This document shows, in pieces, positions 11,511 to 21,965 of a stretch of DNA of 64,000 nucleotides. Location: contig MU626367.1 in NCBI GenBank assembly GCA_025603075.1, positions 1 to 64,000 of the forward strand, in the 5' to 3' direction. The position numbers and the translations under genes are program-made. Below the pieces are notes generated by a model. It was not told the DNA's origin, did no database searches, and was given only the letters and a program-made list of their open reading frames with translations. The DNA is from Neoconidiobolus thromboides FSU 785. Taxonomy: Eukaryota > Entomophthoromycota > Entomophthoromycetes > Entomophthorales > Neoconidiobolaceae. How positions within the stretch are numbered: position 1 is the stretch's first letter; each line of letters opens with the position of its first letter.

Positions 11511-13569
11511 CTAAAGTTTAGCTTTTTCACTAGCAGCAAATACGGCTCTAATAAGCTCCAAAGATTTATGAAGTGAATCAGCCATAGCATTCACATCGGG
11601 TGTGATATAACCATCATTTGTATTATTTACTGGCTTAATAGCTGTAACATTAAATTGAATTGCATCTTTTTTAATCATATAGGCAATACCATAACCATCA
11701 GGTACAACTTCACCCCAACCATAACCATCAAAGTGTTCAGAACTTAATTGAGAAGTAGATAAGTTCCAATGGCTAGTAAAAGTATAAGAAGGGTCTTTGA
11801 ATAGTTCTGGTACAGGTTCATCCTTATTTACGCTAAGTTTAAGACCTAATAAATGTCTATCAACTCCTTTACCTTCTACAGCATCAGAAATATAAGCTAC
11901 ATGGGATTGAATTGCCTTTAAAACTAATTCATGTTTTTGTTTTAAACTTAATTGATCATTAACCATTCCTTTACAAAAAGCAACACTATCTTCAGATACA
12001 GTTCTACAAACTTCAGTACGTCCAGAATGGAATCTTCTTGTAGTAGCCGATTCATAAGTAGGTCCAAATTTACCATGTAAAAGATAAAAGGCTAATTGAA
12101 TTACCATTTGAGCATAGGCATCCGGACTAACCTTAAATTTTTTAATACTATTTTTACCATAGCTTGATTTAACCACTTTTAGATCATGTTTATTAATTAA
12201 ATTATTAAAAGCAACTTCGGATTCCTTAATAATAGTTTGAATATCATTATTTAGTTCAAATTTTAATTCTGTTGGTGGTAATAATCCTTCTTTATTGAAA
12301 GAAGTACCATGGTTGACTTGTTTTTTAGTTAAAACAGTATTGACATAATCATTTAAACGACAAGTTGGAGTACCATCCATTCTTGAATGCTAAAGTAAAT
12401 AATTATTATTAAACTGTATTAAGTATAATAAAATAAGCTTACTTCTCCGTTGAAACCAGCTACCCCATTTTCAAATACAATAAATTGAAGTGATTTATCA
12501 AAAAATCTGTTTTTACCATCTCCGTGCCAGCAAGCTCTAGAAGCCTCATCTTTATTAGCAGGTGAAGTTTCATCCAAACATAAAAGGAAAGAAGCAGATT
12601 CAACAGCATTTAATGATTCTGAATTTTTTTTAGAATGTTGAAGCAACTTATTACGTGCCTAAATAAATAAATAAATAAACTGATAGTTAAAAGAAATGCC
12701 AATAAACTTACATCTAACCAGATATCCCTATTTTGAGTAGTAAGAAGACCAATAGGATTTGGATCTGCTTTATCACCAGCTAATTCAATAATTTGACTTA
12801 ATTGATAATCAATTTCTTTGGTAGATAATCGTTGACCATTTTTATTATTTAATTCCAATTTAAAAAATTTGTTTTTTCTAGCTACAATCACATGTTGATT
12901 CTTTTCCATATCAAAAGTTTCAACATAATCCGAACCTTCTGCTGGGATACGAGTAGCATTAAACATGTATTTATAGGTGGACATGCATAATGGTCCTTTA
13001 CGATCTTTCTCTGGTTCTAGTTCTTCACTTACAACTAAATCTTTAAATTGTAAAGCAGCTTGAATAATCTCTGCACCTCTGGTAGTATTCTTAATTTGAC
13101 TTGGTAGCATATTATAAACATAAAAATAAGATACATAAATAACAACTGGATCACGATACGAAAAATAAGCTATATCATTCCACCAAGCATCTAACCAGTT
13201 TAAAATAGATTCATTTGAAGCCCTAGCTTGTAATCTCTTTTGTAGTTCGGGTCCAACTTCGTTTTGAAACTTTTCAACTACTTTTAAAGTATTTTGATAT
13301 TGCTCTTCAGATACCAATGGTTTAACAGTTTTAATATATTTCTTTAATGTAGCCTCTAATTCAGGAACTGGAAGTTTTGGTAAACTATTTTGAAATTGAT
13401 ATAATGGTTTAGTTATTTCTGGAGTAGAGGTAGTAGCAGCTGCTAAGTTTAAATTGACTTTGGAAGTGCTCATAGTTCTAATTAAATTTCTAAAAATAAA
13501 GGAATTCAACATTTACATTAAAATATTATTCATTTTAACTTACCTGCTCTTTAAAAGGGTACGTAACAT
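11511..13569 (-). CDS. CAT2: Carnitine O-acetyltransferase, dual mitochondrial/peroxisomal
   Basis: Four exons on the minus strand, 13544-13569, 12712-13489, 12443-12658 and 11511-12389, giving 632 residues, near the usual ~620-670. The enzyme transfers acetyl groups between CoA and carnitine so that acetyl units can leave peroxisomes and enter mitochondria. Visible hallmarks are LPKLPVPELEATL near the start, the substrate region DPVVIYVSYFY, FENGVAGFNGEHSRMDGTPT containing the catalytic His341, and TEVCRTVSEDSVAFC near the acyl/carnitine site. The C-terminus is Ala-Lys-Leu, a PTS1 peroxisomal signal. The 26-nt first exon with the start of exon 2 encodes a basic, Ser/Leu-rich presequence, and a second ATG follows at Met-Ser-Thr-Ser-Lys. 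Initiation there would give a peroxisomal form, as known for yeast CAT2. Retaining intron 1 also opens an in-frame ATG. Confidence 0.93.
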
Positions 13570-14813
13570 TAAGCTTTTACTTTTTTTTAAATAAAAGACT
13601 TCGAGTAGATTTTCATGAGCTCTTTTTATTGCTCAACTGTGTCTCTTTTTCAATTGAAAGCACATGATCGAAAAATCTCTATATTAATTAAGCAACTTAC
13701 CCAAAAATTTTCAAAAGAGCAGATGACCTCAATCCACCGCATAAACTCCAACCAATTATGCAGAACCTCAGTATGCAAGTTGTTTATTTATTGGTTGGAG
13801 TATAAGCTTCATCTTTAGCCGAGTTTAAACCCTAAAAATTAGAAACTTTAATGGATTAAAAATGCGAGCTTAAATGGTGTAAACTAGTTGAGTTTGGTAA
13901 TATGCTAATTATATACGGAATGAGAAAACCCCTTCGATTGTAAGTTGGTGGGACTATTATCCAGGATAATAGTGTAAGAGTGTTGTTTTTTTCGAAAATC
14001 ATCATCTTAAATTTATGATTGTTTAAAAACAAAAATATCTATTAAATTAACAAATGGGGATGTATTTTTGTATTTAAGAATTTTACTAGCAATTTTTCCA
14101 CTTAAATAACGCTTAAAAGATGTAAAAATAATGAAATCAAAAAAAACATCCCCAAATAAAACACTACTTTTTTAATTAGTTTGGTCATGTTTTGAAGCCT
14201 AAAATTTAAAAAAATTTGAATGATCCAGACTAAACGTGACCAAATTTTTTAGTTTGAATTCTTTTAAGGCTTAAATCATACTATTTTTATAGTATTATCA
14301 AAAGTTTGATAAAAATAATAAAAAGTTTAAACGCACTTACTTTAAACCATTAGCAGTGAAATAACAAAACAAAAGTGATTCCCACATTATTTTTAACAAC
14401 TGTACAGGGTGTAATTTCGATGGATGAAATTCTTAAGCTCTATATTAATTGCATTAAGTTTCCTTTGATATTAAAATTAACTCATGTACTTAAACTAATA
14501 ATGAAATATTTGATTAAAGATTAATATTTTATGTTTTATATTTTATGTATTCTATTTTTTATTTTTCAACTACTACAATAAATGGTGTCTCATGTTTAAC
14601 AAATTTGCTGATTATTAAACAGAAGTTTAGTTTTATGGACCAAACTAAATTAGCACTGCTTTTAATGATTTATGTATTATAAAATATCAAGCATTGAGAA
14701 TTTATAAAATCTGTTTGAAATTTATCTTTTGCAAATTGTATATTTAAAAAACATCATTAAAAATCTACGAATTGAACATAATGAATTATTTATTATACTT
14801 TTAAATTAAAAGA
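13570..14813. other. Intergenic region between CAT2 and the amidohydrolase
   Basis: This is about 1.2 kb, with the CAT2 promoter at the left and the 3' side of the amidohydrolase at the right. It contains one complete foldback element at 14056-14153. No further gene was recognised. Confidence 0.45.
14056..14153 (+). mobile_element. Foldback/MITE-like element (~97 bp)
   Basis: Complete copy running GGGGATGT to ACATCCCC with TTTAAGAATTTTACTA and the AACGCTTAAAAGATG centre. It is flanked on both sides by AAAT, a possible short target duplication. Confidence 0.9.
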
Positions 14814-17800
14814 TTAGGCATGTACTAATTCGTGGTTAAAGATAGGGATGGAAGGAGCAGGGGCCTTGGTTGGAAACTCCTTAGCTAGATTAGAATCATA
14901 GACGAAACCATTAAGTACAACCTTCTCAATCTTTCTAGAGTTATCAATAGATTTGAGTGGTGAATTTTCACTCTTATAAATAACCAAATCAGCTAAGAAA
15001 CCAGGCTTAAGTTGACCAACACCATGGAGACCAAGGGATTGAGCAGGGTTACGAGTGGCAACTTTAAGTACTTCATAATTGGTAAGGTTACCTTGAGAAA
15101 AGAATTTTAACTCCCAATGATAACCAACGCCCTTTCTTTGTCCATGAGCACCTGCATTGACAAGACCGCCTTGGCGGATGACATCACGAGTAGAACGAGC
15201 AATTTCAAAATGAACATAATCCCTATCATCAGCAGCTGGTCTACGGAATGTATCAGCTTCAAGTGGACGAAGTGGATGGAATTCTCTAAGATTACTTTCT
15301 TCCCATACATTGGTATTTTGGTAAGCCCAGTTTTCACCCATAATACCACCATAAGATACAATAAGAGTTGGGGTCCAAGCAGTACCAGCTTTAGCAAATA
15401 ATTGGATGATATCTTGATAAATAGTACCACTTGGAAGAGAATGCTCAATAGTGGTATGGCCATCAATAATTTGATTAATATTCCAATAACCATTCATACC
15501 GCCTTCAGGTACAACAGTAACACCAAGTTTTCTAGCAGCTTCAAGAACCATTTGACGGGCTGAACGGGCAGGTTGATTGTAAGATTTTACTGACCAAGCA
15601 CCATATGATTTATGGCGACGAAGAGCAGATAAAGCGTCTTCAATAGAGTTAATTTCAACTCTATAAGGACCAGCAGCACCATAAAGAATAGAACCAGTAC
15701 CAAATAATCTTGGAGCAACCAATCTACCGGAGCGCTCATAATCTTGTTCAACATAATTATCAACATTATCATAAGATGGGTTGTGTTGAGTAGTAACACC
15801 GTAAGCAAGTTGAAGTTGCTGTTCCCAATGGCCTTGAACTGGGAATTGAGGAGTATTCCAATGGGCATGAGCATCGATGAAACCTGGAACTACAACACCA
15901 CCATTGAGGTTATAAACTTTAGCATTTTGTGGAATTTTAGTATCCCAGGTTCTACCAACGGAAAGAATTTTATTGCCTTTAACTACAAGACGACCGTCTT
16001 TAATGATATCTTTCTTTTCATCTCCAGTTTGCATAGTAACAATAACAGCATTATCAAGAACAAATACATCGTCATCACTTGGTTTGTTGGTTTTAAGGAC
16101 AACTGAAAGATCGTGCTTCTTTAATAAGTCTTTAGCACAATCAGCACCAAATTTATTGGTATCTTGAGCAGCAACGGCACCACATTTAGCTTGAACGGCG
16201 GCGATATCAGCTTCATATAAAGAAGAACCTAAAAGATAATAGACCCTTCCATTACTAATGATAGGGTATTCACCACCATCAGAGGTAAGTCTAACAACAT
16301 CTTTTGGTTGAGAACCAGGTTTAGACCAATAAACGAATTTTGGATCAGCTGAAGCTGAAGAAAGGAAAACATGATGATATTGGTTGAAAATAAATTTGGA
16401 AGCGTCGAAAGATACATCTGATCCTTGGTAAGAGTCTTTAACTGAACCATAGCTGACTGATTCTTGAGTATTGATATCAAAGATATATGGGCTGTTTGTA
16501 ACACCAGAAATCTTTAATTTTTTGCCATCAGCAGAGAACTTAGCTTGAGCAGATTCGAATGGAATGTTTAATTTGAAAGAGTCTTTAACAAGTTGGTAGC
16601 TTGAATCAATTTGACCAATGTATACACCTGGTTTAGTAGTATATAAAGAGTTCCCTGAAATGTCATCACCGGATGATTTGGTTACAGCAATAGATTTACT
16701 GTCATGAGATAAAGAAAAAAAGTCATATCTACCAGGTGGTAATTTTACTTCAGAAACAACCTTGTTTTGTTTGAGATCAAGGATTTCAACAGTGGTCATG
16801 TTTTTGTCACTCCATCTTCCTTGGATAACGATGTTAGAGTCAGTAGGATGGAAGTTAGGGCTATAGCGATTTTGTTCTGAACTTGGAAGTTTAATTTCCT
16901 CAATCTTTCCACTTTCTAAATCTTTGACATAAGTTTTTCCAACAACTACAAAGACTACTTTTTTTCCGTCATGAGAAACATCATAATATTTGACAGCAGC
17001 GTTTTTGAATTCACCATTACAATTAAAGTCAACTAAATCAATCTTTGGACGAACAGTTTCAGCAATGTCTAAGTTAACATCAACTTCAAAAGGAATTTCC
17101 TTAATTGGTCTAGAGTCAACTGGGACATTCCAAAGCTTTCCTTTAGCCCAAATAATGATAGATTGATCATCTTTGGTCCATGAAAAACGAGGATAGACAC
17201 CGTTGGAAGCGCTAGATTCTTGGTTATCACGGGATAAACCTTCCCAGAGAATTTTCTCATTACCAGTTTCGAGTTCGCGTACAACTAATCCCCAATTAAA
17301 TTCAATTTTACGTACAAAGGCCAAATATTTGCCACTGTTGGATGGAGTAGGACGAGCAGCACCACCAGTTCCGCCAGTAACGGTTTCCTTTTCTTGGGAA
17401 GTAGTATTAAAGGAGTAAATGTTAAAGATACCCTTATGTGGGTCTTTACTATATTGCCATCTGCCCTTATCAACGCTATTACCAGAGTAATAAATAAGGT
17501 CAGGGTGATTAGGGTCATAAATTGGCTCTTCAACACCTACTTGTTCATTAACAGCACCAATTAATTTGGTAGCTTTCTTTGTTGCAAGATCATATTCATG
17601 GATAGTACCAGCTGGAATGGAACGTGAAGAAGTATACCATTTGACACCAACAACTTTATCACCCTTTGGAGACCAATGACCATTAGTAACAAAACGGTAA
17701 TTTTCATTACTGATTTGAGTTGGGTTACTCTTACCATCTCTATCAACAGTCCAAAGATTATCAATTCCAGAGCGATCTGAAGTGAATAAAATACGTTTAC

Positions 17801-18191
17801 CATCTTTAGAGTATTTAGCTTGAACTTCAAAAGAAGGACCAGTAAGGAGAGGTTTAGCTTTCCCACCAGTTACTGGGAGGGTGTAGATATCACCAAGAAC
17901 ATCAAAAAGAAGCTCACCACCATCTGGACTGACATCAACATTAACCCAGGTAGCTTCTTTAACTTTATAGCCAAGTTTTTTATTCAAGGATTTTTTAATG
18001 TCCCATTCACCAAGTGGACGAAGTGGGAGTTCATCATTGTCTTTACCAGCTTTACCGTCATCAGCTTGAGGACCAGCATTACTGACAGTCTCTGGAGAGT
18101 AATGATCACCAAATTGACCAGTACCGTGTGAAAGTACTAATCCAATACTTCCACCTAACAAATATATTACAGAGGGATTAAATTTCACCAT
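14814..18191 (-). CDS. Secreted amidohydrolase with N-terminal PD40/TolB-type beta-propeller
   Basis: Intronless gene of 1125 residues. Residues 1-21 look like a signal peptide ending near SHG. Residues ~75-700 contain repeated SPDG/SKDG-type PD40 blades (for example VSPDGGELLFD, YSKDGKRILFTSDRSG, WSPKGDKVVG), forming a TolB/DPP-like propeller. Residues ~720-1100 form a metal-dependent amidohydrolase TIM barrel: VVVPGFIDAHAHW with metal-binding His775 and His777, GHTTIEHSLPSG with further His ligands, and NAGAHGQ in place of the usual final Asp motif, then GQLKPGFLADLVIY. The architecture matches large bacterial and some fungal cyclic-amidohydrolase/imidazolonepropionase-like proteins. The substrate is unknown. 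By eye the gene is less AT-rich than its neighbours, which together with its lack of introns allows an origin by transfer from bacteria. Confidence 0.85.
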   Translation of the reverse strand: MVKFNPSVIYLLGGSIGLVLSHGTGQFGDHYSPETVSNAGPQADDGKAGKDNDELPLRPLGEWDIKKSLNKKLGYKVKEATWVNVDVSPDGGELLFDVLGDIYTLPVTGGKAKPLLTGPSFEVQAKYSKDGKRILFTSDRSGIDNLWTVDRDGKSNPTQISNENYRFVTNGHWSPKGDKVVGVKWYTSSRSIPAGTIHEYDLATKKATKLIGAVNEQVGVEEPIYDPNHPDLIYYSGNSVDKGRWQYSKDPHKGIFNIYSFNTTSQEKETVTGGTGGAARPTPSNSGKYLAFVRKIEFNWGLVVRELETGNEKILWEGLSRDNQESSASNGVYPRFSWTKDDQSIIIWAKGKLWNVPVDSRPIKEIPFEVDVNLDIAETVRPKIDLVDFNCNGEFKNAAVKYYDVSHDGKKVVFVVVGKTYVKDLESGKIEEIKLPSSEQNRYSPNFHPTDSNIVIQGRWSDKNMTTVEILDLKQNKVVSEVKLPPGRYDFFSLSHDSKSIAVTKSSGDDISGNSLYTTKPGVYIGQIDSSYQLVKDSFKLNIPFESAQAKFSADGKKLKISGVTNSPYIFDINTQESVSYGSVKDSYQGSDVSFDASKFIFNQYHHVFLSSASADPKFVYWSKPGSQPKDVVRLTSDGGEYPIISNGRVYYLLGSSLYEADIAAVQAKCGAVAAQDTNKFGADCAKDLLKKHDLSVVLKTNKPSDDDVFVLDNAVIVTMQTGDEKKDIIKDGRLVVKGNKILSVGRTWDTKIPQNAKVYNLNGGVVVPGFIDAHAHWNTPQFPVQGHWEQQLQLAYGVTTQHNPSYDNVDNYVEQDYERSGRLVAPRLFGTGSILYGAAGPYRVEINSIEDALSALRRHKSYGAWSVKSYNQPARSARQMVLEAARKLGVTVVPEGGMNGYWNINQIIDGHTTIEHSLPSGTIYQDIIQLFAKAGTAWTPTLIVSYGGIMGENWAYQNTNVWEESNLREFHPLRPLEADTFRRPAADDRDYVHFEIARSTRDVIRQGGLVNAGAHGQRKGVGYHWELKFFSQGNLTNYEVLKVATRNPAQSLGLHGVGQLKPGFLADLVIYKSENSPLKSIDNSRKIEKVVLNGFVYDSNLAKEFPTKAPAPSIPIFNHELVHA

Positions 18192-19425
18192 ATTAAAAAA
18201 AGCTATATATTAATGAGATATACAAAGGATAAAAAAAATTAGATAGATTCAAACTAAAGGTTTGTTTTCCATTAGATTGCTATTTCAGACACTTATATAT
18301 CCATCTTTTATTAGGCAAGATTTTTTTAACTGTGTAATATTAGGTATGATTTAAATAAGAAATCAAATGACTTAAATAATTTACTACTTTTAGCTCAAAA
18401 ATCTCGTATTTGACAACAAATGACTTTCAAGTCTTCGATAGATTATATTGGCGTAATCAAATGATGTAGTTTTTGAGAATAATTAGAAATCGAATATTCA
18501 AATTTCGAAAACATAGGAATAATAGGCAAGAAGATATATTATTCTTTAACTGTGAAAGCGCTTTTTTTCATCTTCTTGAACCTTCTATAGAGAGTATTGA
18601 TACTATACTCAACCATTAAATTATATAATCTATCTCTACTCATCAGATCGTTATATTCTATAAAAGCTTGATAACTAAAAATATCTTGTTTGTTTTTTAG
18701 ACTCGTGATCTCCCACCTGAACAAAAAAATATTAGTTCCTAAGCTTAAAGGTAAAAAAATAGTCAATAAAACTCAATGGTTCGAAGAATTTAAAGAATAG
18801 TTAAAACTCAAATTAGAAATAATCGTCGAAAATTAAGATGGATATTGTATCATTCCTTTATTAATTTATTCTTACTGTTTTCTCAATGTATTAATATGAT
18901 TTTTAATTTAATACGTTTTTTATAAATGATATAGCTTTATTAAAACTGCCCAAAACAACATAAAATTATTTTTAGTATCTTACATTTATTATTATATGTT
19001 TTATTTTTTACACGATATGAAGTTTATAATCTTTGAACATTTGTATGAAAATTTAATATTTATATAAAACATTGTATCCCTTTTTTCATATCATGATAAA
19101 GATTTTATATTACTAACAGAAGTTGCTGGACTTTTCTTAATTTATATATTTTATAACGTGCCTTTGAAGAAATTATAGGTATTTTTATGGTGTCATAATA
19201 CAGTAAAAAAACGGAAGCTGGGAGGAGTTGATAATAATTCACATATTTAAAAACATTTATATCTTGTTACTTTTATTTAATCTTTTTAGCAAAACTGATT
19301 TTTTTAAAATTTTGAAAGTAAACTCCCGAGTGGTTTATTATTGGGGCTAAATAAAATTATAAAGAAACTGAATAATAAATAAACGAGTGAAGGATGAGGG
19401 GAAGCAAGAGTGAGAAGGAGGATAT

Positions 19426-19526
19426 GCGGATGTATTTTTGTGTTTAAGAATTTTTCTGATAATTTTTCCACTCAAATAATGCCACTTAAAAAATGGAAAA
19501 AGTAATGAAGCCAAAAAAACACCCCC
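19426..19526 (+). mobile_element. Foldback/MITE-like element (~100 bp)
   Basis: Near-complete copy. The left end GCGGATGT and right end ACACCCCC are slightly mutated, and the centre reads AATGCCACTTAAAAAATGG, with a small insertion disrupting the AGCGCT palindrome. Confidence 0.85.
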
Positions 19527-20273
19527 ATATTATGTTAAGATTAGAAAATTTGTTAATTTGGCGTTATTGAAAAACATTACTGATTTTAGTTTAGAAACGA
19601 TAATAATTATAATTAAAATATTGGTTATAATTAACGATAATTATATTGAAATTGATAACAAAGTAAATGACGTTTAGTTTATAAACTTTAATAATGATTG
19701 TTTTAACCTCCTAAACATTGTAATTGCAACTAATATTAAATGTTGTTTTATTATAGAGTTAAAAAGTAAATAAATTTATACAAATTAAAACTTTTAATAA
19801 AAATGACTAGTAAAAAAACCCAAATAATTGTATTAAATTGAAAAATAACCAAAACAGAACATGATTATCATAATAAGTTCATGAAAATTAACAAACATCA
19901 ATATAATTTTTTATTTTCATAAAGTATACATCATATTCATCGATGCTTATATATTCTCAGTTCTCTACCAAGATGAAAGAATAGGTCTAAATCTAATCAT
20001 CGATTTAGGATACTAATTGAAATTTTCTATATTAAGTAAATAGTTCATTCACTGAAATAAAATATTAAAAATCAACTTGAAAGCTTTAGCTTGATTTATA
20101 TTAACTATAGCAATAATTTTCTATATTAAATGACCTTTGAGCTTCTTTATTCTTACAATTATGTAAATTAATAAAGACACTTAATCGCTTAGATCAAATA
20201 TTTACAAAAATAGTAGTTTTTCAATCGAGCATTTAACACTAAAACTGTGCGGTATTAATGTTCTTAATTATAT

Positions 20274-20370
20274 GGGGCTATTTTTTTTTGTTTCATTATT
20301 TTTCCATTTTTTAAGCGCTATTTGAGCGGAAAGATTGTAGTAAAATTCTTAAACAAAAAAATACACCCCC
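20274..20370 (-). mobile_element. Foldback/MITE-like element (~97 bp)
   Basis: Reverse-oriented copy running GGGGCTAT to ATACACCCCC with TTAAGCGCTATTTGAGCGG and AGTAAAATTCTTAAAC. It lies about 25 bp before the NmrA-family pseudogene and is flanked by ATAT on both sides. Confidence 0.88.
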
Positions 20371-20395
20371 ATATAGATAAAATTATTAGTAATGG

Positions 20396-20730
20396 CGAAT
20401 AGGGCTAACAGCTACAAGGATTGAAAGTGCCACTATATTTGTTGAAACACTATTTGCATCAGAAGTAAAGAATATGTGTGTTGTTATTATTGGACAAAAT
20501 GCATATTTAGATTATGCTTTAAAGGGCATAATGATAGTTGATAAGGAGCCTTTTAATATTGGAGGAATTAGCTTGGAAGAAACTGAAGATGTTATTAATG
20601 ATAAGGATCTTTTAGCAATTTGAGAAAGATATAAAAATATTTTTGTTATCTTGATGAAAATTATAGCTACTTTTTAGCAGATTTTGAATTTCTATTCTTG
20701 AAACATCATGATGAACAAACTTTTTACAAT
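20396..20730 (+). pseudogene. Pseudogene fragment of an NmrA-like NAD(P)-binding protein
   Basis: The plus-strand translation aligns with the C-terminal half of the intact NmrA-like gene at 31712-32669. LTATRIESATIFVETLF matches LTITSVKDVAKCVVNTYF, VVIIGQNAYLDYALK matches VNIVGENACLNEVLK, and ISLEETEDVINDKD matches ITLEEAEDVINAKD. An in-frame TGA at 20621-20623 interrupts it. Similarity then resumes in another frame, where YFCYLDENYSYFLADFEF matches the functional GYCYLAGNFNHFFPGFKF, so there is also a frameshift. The N-terminal Rossmann part is missing. It is a dead gene copy. A foldback element lies on each side and a tRNA-Gln lies downstream. Confidence 0.85.
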
Positions 20731-20946
20731 TGAAAAAGACTTATAATTATAATTAATTAGTTCTTCCAAAAATTAGCTAAATATATCACATATATCAAAT
20801 TTTGTTCCAATTTAAATCACCTATATTTCGTATAATACATACTAAATAAAAAATTACTTAATTCATAAATATACAATTTTTTATCTGAAATGCTAGCGTA
20901 GCAATCATTGACATCACTCATCTACAATGTCCAGGATTCAAAATAT

Positions 20947-21043
20947 GGGAATGTTTTTTTGACTTCACTACTTTTTCCATCTTTTAAGCACTATTAAGCG
21001 GAAAATTTGTTAGTAAAATTCTTAAACACAAAAATACATCCCC
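20947..21043 (-). mobile_element. Foldback/MITE-like element (~97 bp)
   Basis: Reverse-oriented complete copy running GGGAATGT to ACATCCC, containing TTAAGCACTATTAAGCGG and TTAGTAAAATTCTTAAAC. It is flanked by ATAT and sits between the NmrA pseudogene and tRNA-Gln. Confidence 0.9.
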
Positions 21044-21358
21044 ATATCCTCAATAGGGGCTATATTGGTGTTTAATAACAAACTATGATGTAATACTTTT
21101 AAGTGATTTTTACATATTAATATATTTATAACGCGCTTTATATTTCGAAATAGAGTTAATGACTTTATTGATGTTGAATATTTTAGACTTTTACGCTTTA
21201 TTATTAAATCTATTGTATTTTTTTTCATATCATAAACCAAAGAGTTATTAAAAAAACATCGTAAAATATGATAAGACTGTTTTAATACAACTCTTGTACA
21301 TTTTATTAATAAAGTGTAGGCATATAAATACATAATAATATACAGATTTCCATAATAT

Positions 21359-21430
21359 GGATCCATGGTGTAATGGTTAGCACCCAAGGTTTTGATCCTT
21401 GTAATCCGAGTTCGATTCTCGGTGGGTCCT
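21359..21430 (+). tRNA. tRNA-Gln (anticodon TTG)
   Basis: 72-nt cloverleaf without intron. The acceptor stem GGATCCA pairs with TGGGTCC, with a T discriminator base. The anticodon stem CAAGG/CCTTG encloses TTTTGAT, giving anticodon TTG, which reads CAA glutamine codons. The D-arm carries GTGTAATGGTTAGCAC (A-box) and the T-arm carries CGAGTTCGATTCTCG (B-box). An identical gene lies on the opposite strand at 30690-30761. Confidence 0.97.
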
Positions 21431-21965
21431 TATATTTTAGTAAACTAATATTTTTAGTAATTCATTTAAACTATTGTCTGACCAATAAAGGTATACTTTT
21501 TTAATTTCATAAATTGATAGTTTGCTGATTACAGTTAAAAAATAAACTTTAATATCTTTAAAATTAGTAGCTATCACCTGATTTTATTAGCATTTTGTTT
21601 TATAAGCTGGGTAACTTGATTTTTATTGAATATAACACTAAATAAAGCACTTGTTTTATGTTTAGCTATCTGTTTTATAAATCAAATCCTCATTGTACTC
21701 TTTATTGGATCTATCTTAACCTCTATGTGTTTTTAATTCTTTTACTACAACTTTTTTAAAGATAAACTATACTTTTAACTTAATGTCTGATATGTTATCA
21801 AAATAATAAAAACAAAGCACTTGTTGTTTGTTTCATTATTCAACCATATCATTTATATTAACTATTATTGTATACAAAATTTATACAGGTGGACAAAAAA
21901 TAAAACAAAATAACTATAAACTAAACAATTTTTTATGAAATGCATCATACTGAACTCTTCCTATT
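21431..21965. other. Spacer between tRNA-Gln and hexosaminidase
   Basis: About 535 bp of AT-rich DNA without a recognisable gene. T-rich stretches after the tRNA could serve as its Pol III terminator, but none stands out. Confidence 0.4.

Larger units (their letters stand above)
18192..20395. other. Intergenic region with two foldback elements
   Basis: About 2.2 kb upstream of the amidohydrolase gene, presumably including its promoter next to 18191. It contains foldback copies at 19426-19526 and 20274-20370. Short open frames on the minus strand near 18539-18766 start without ATG and match nothing I recognise. Confidence 0.45.

Noticed and set aside
13615-13818. 67-codon plus-strand open frame upstream of CAT2
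   Set aside because: No domain, no conserved block, and it lies in the CAT2 promoter region.
15107-17866. Several open frames of 60-130 codons on both strands inside the amidohydrolase gene
   Set aside because: They overlap the 1125-codon gene in other frames, lack any recognisable domain, and are explained by its codon composition.
18539-18766. 75-codon minus-strand open frame
   Set aside because: It begins with TTG rather than ATG and matches nothing recognisable. A decayed exon is possible but unsupported.
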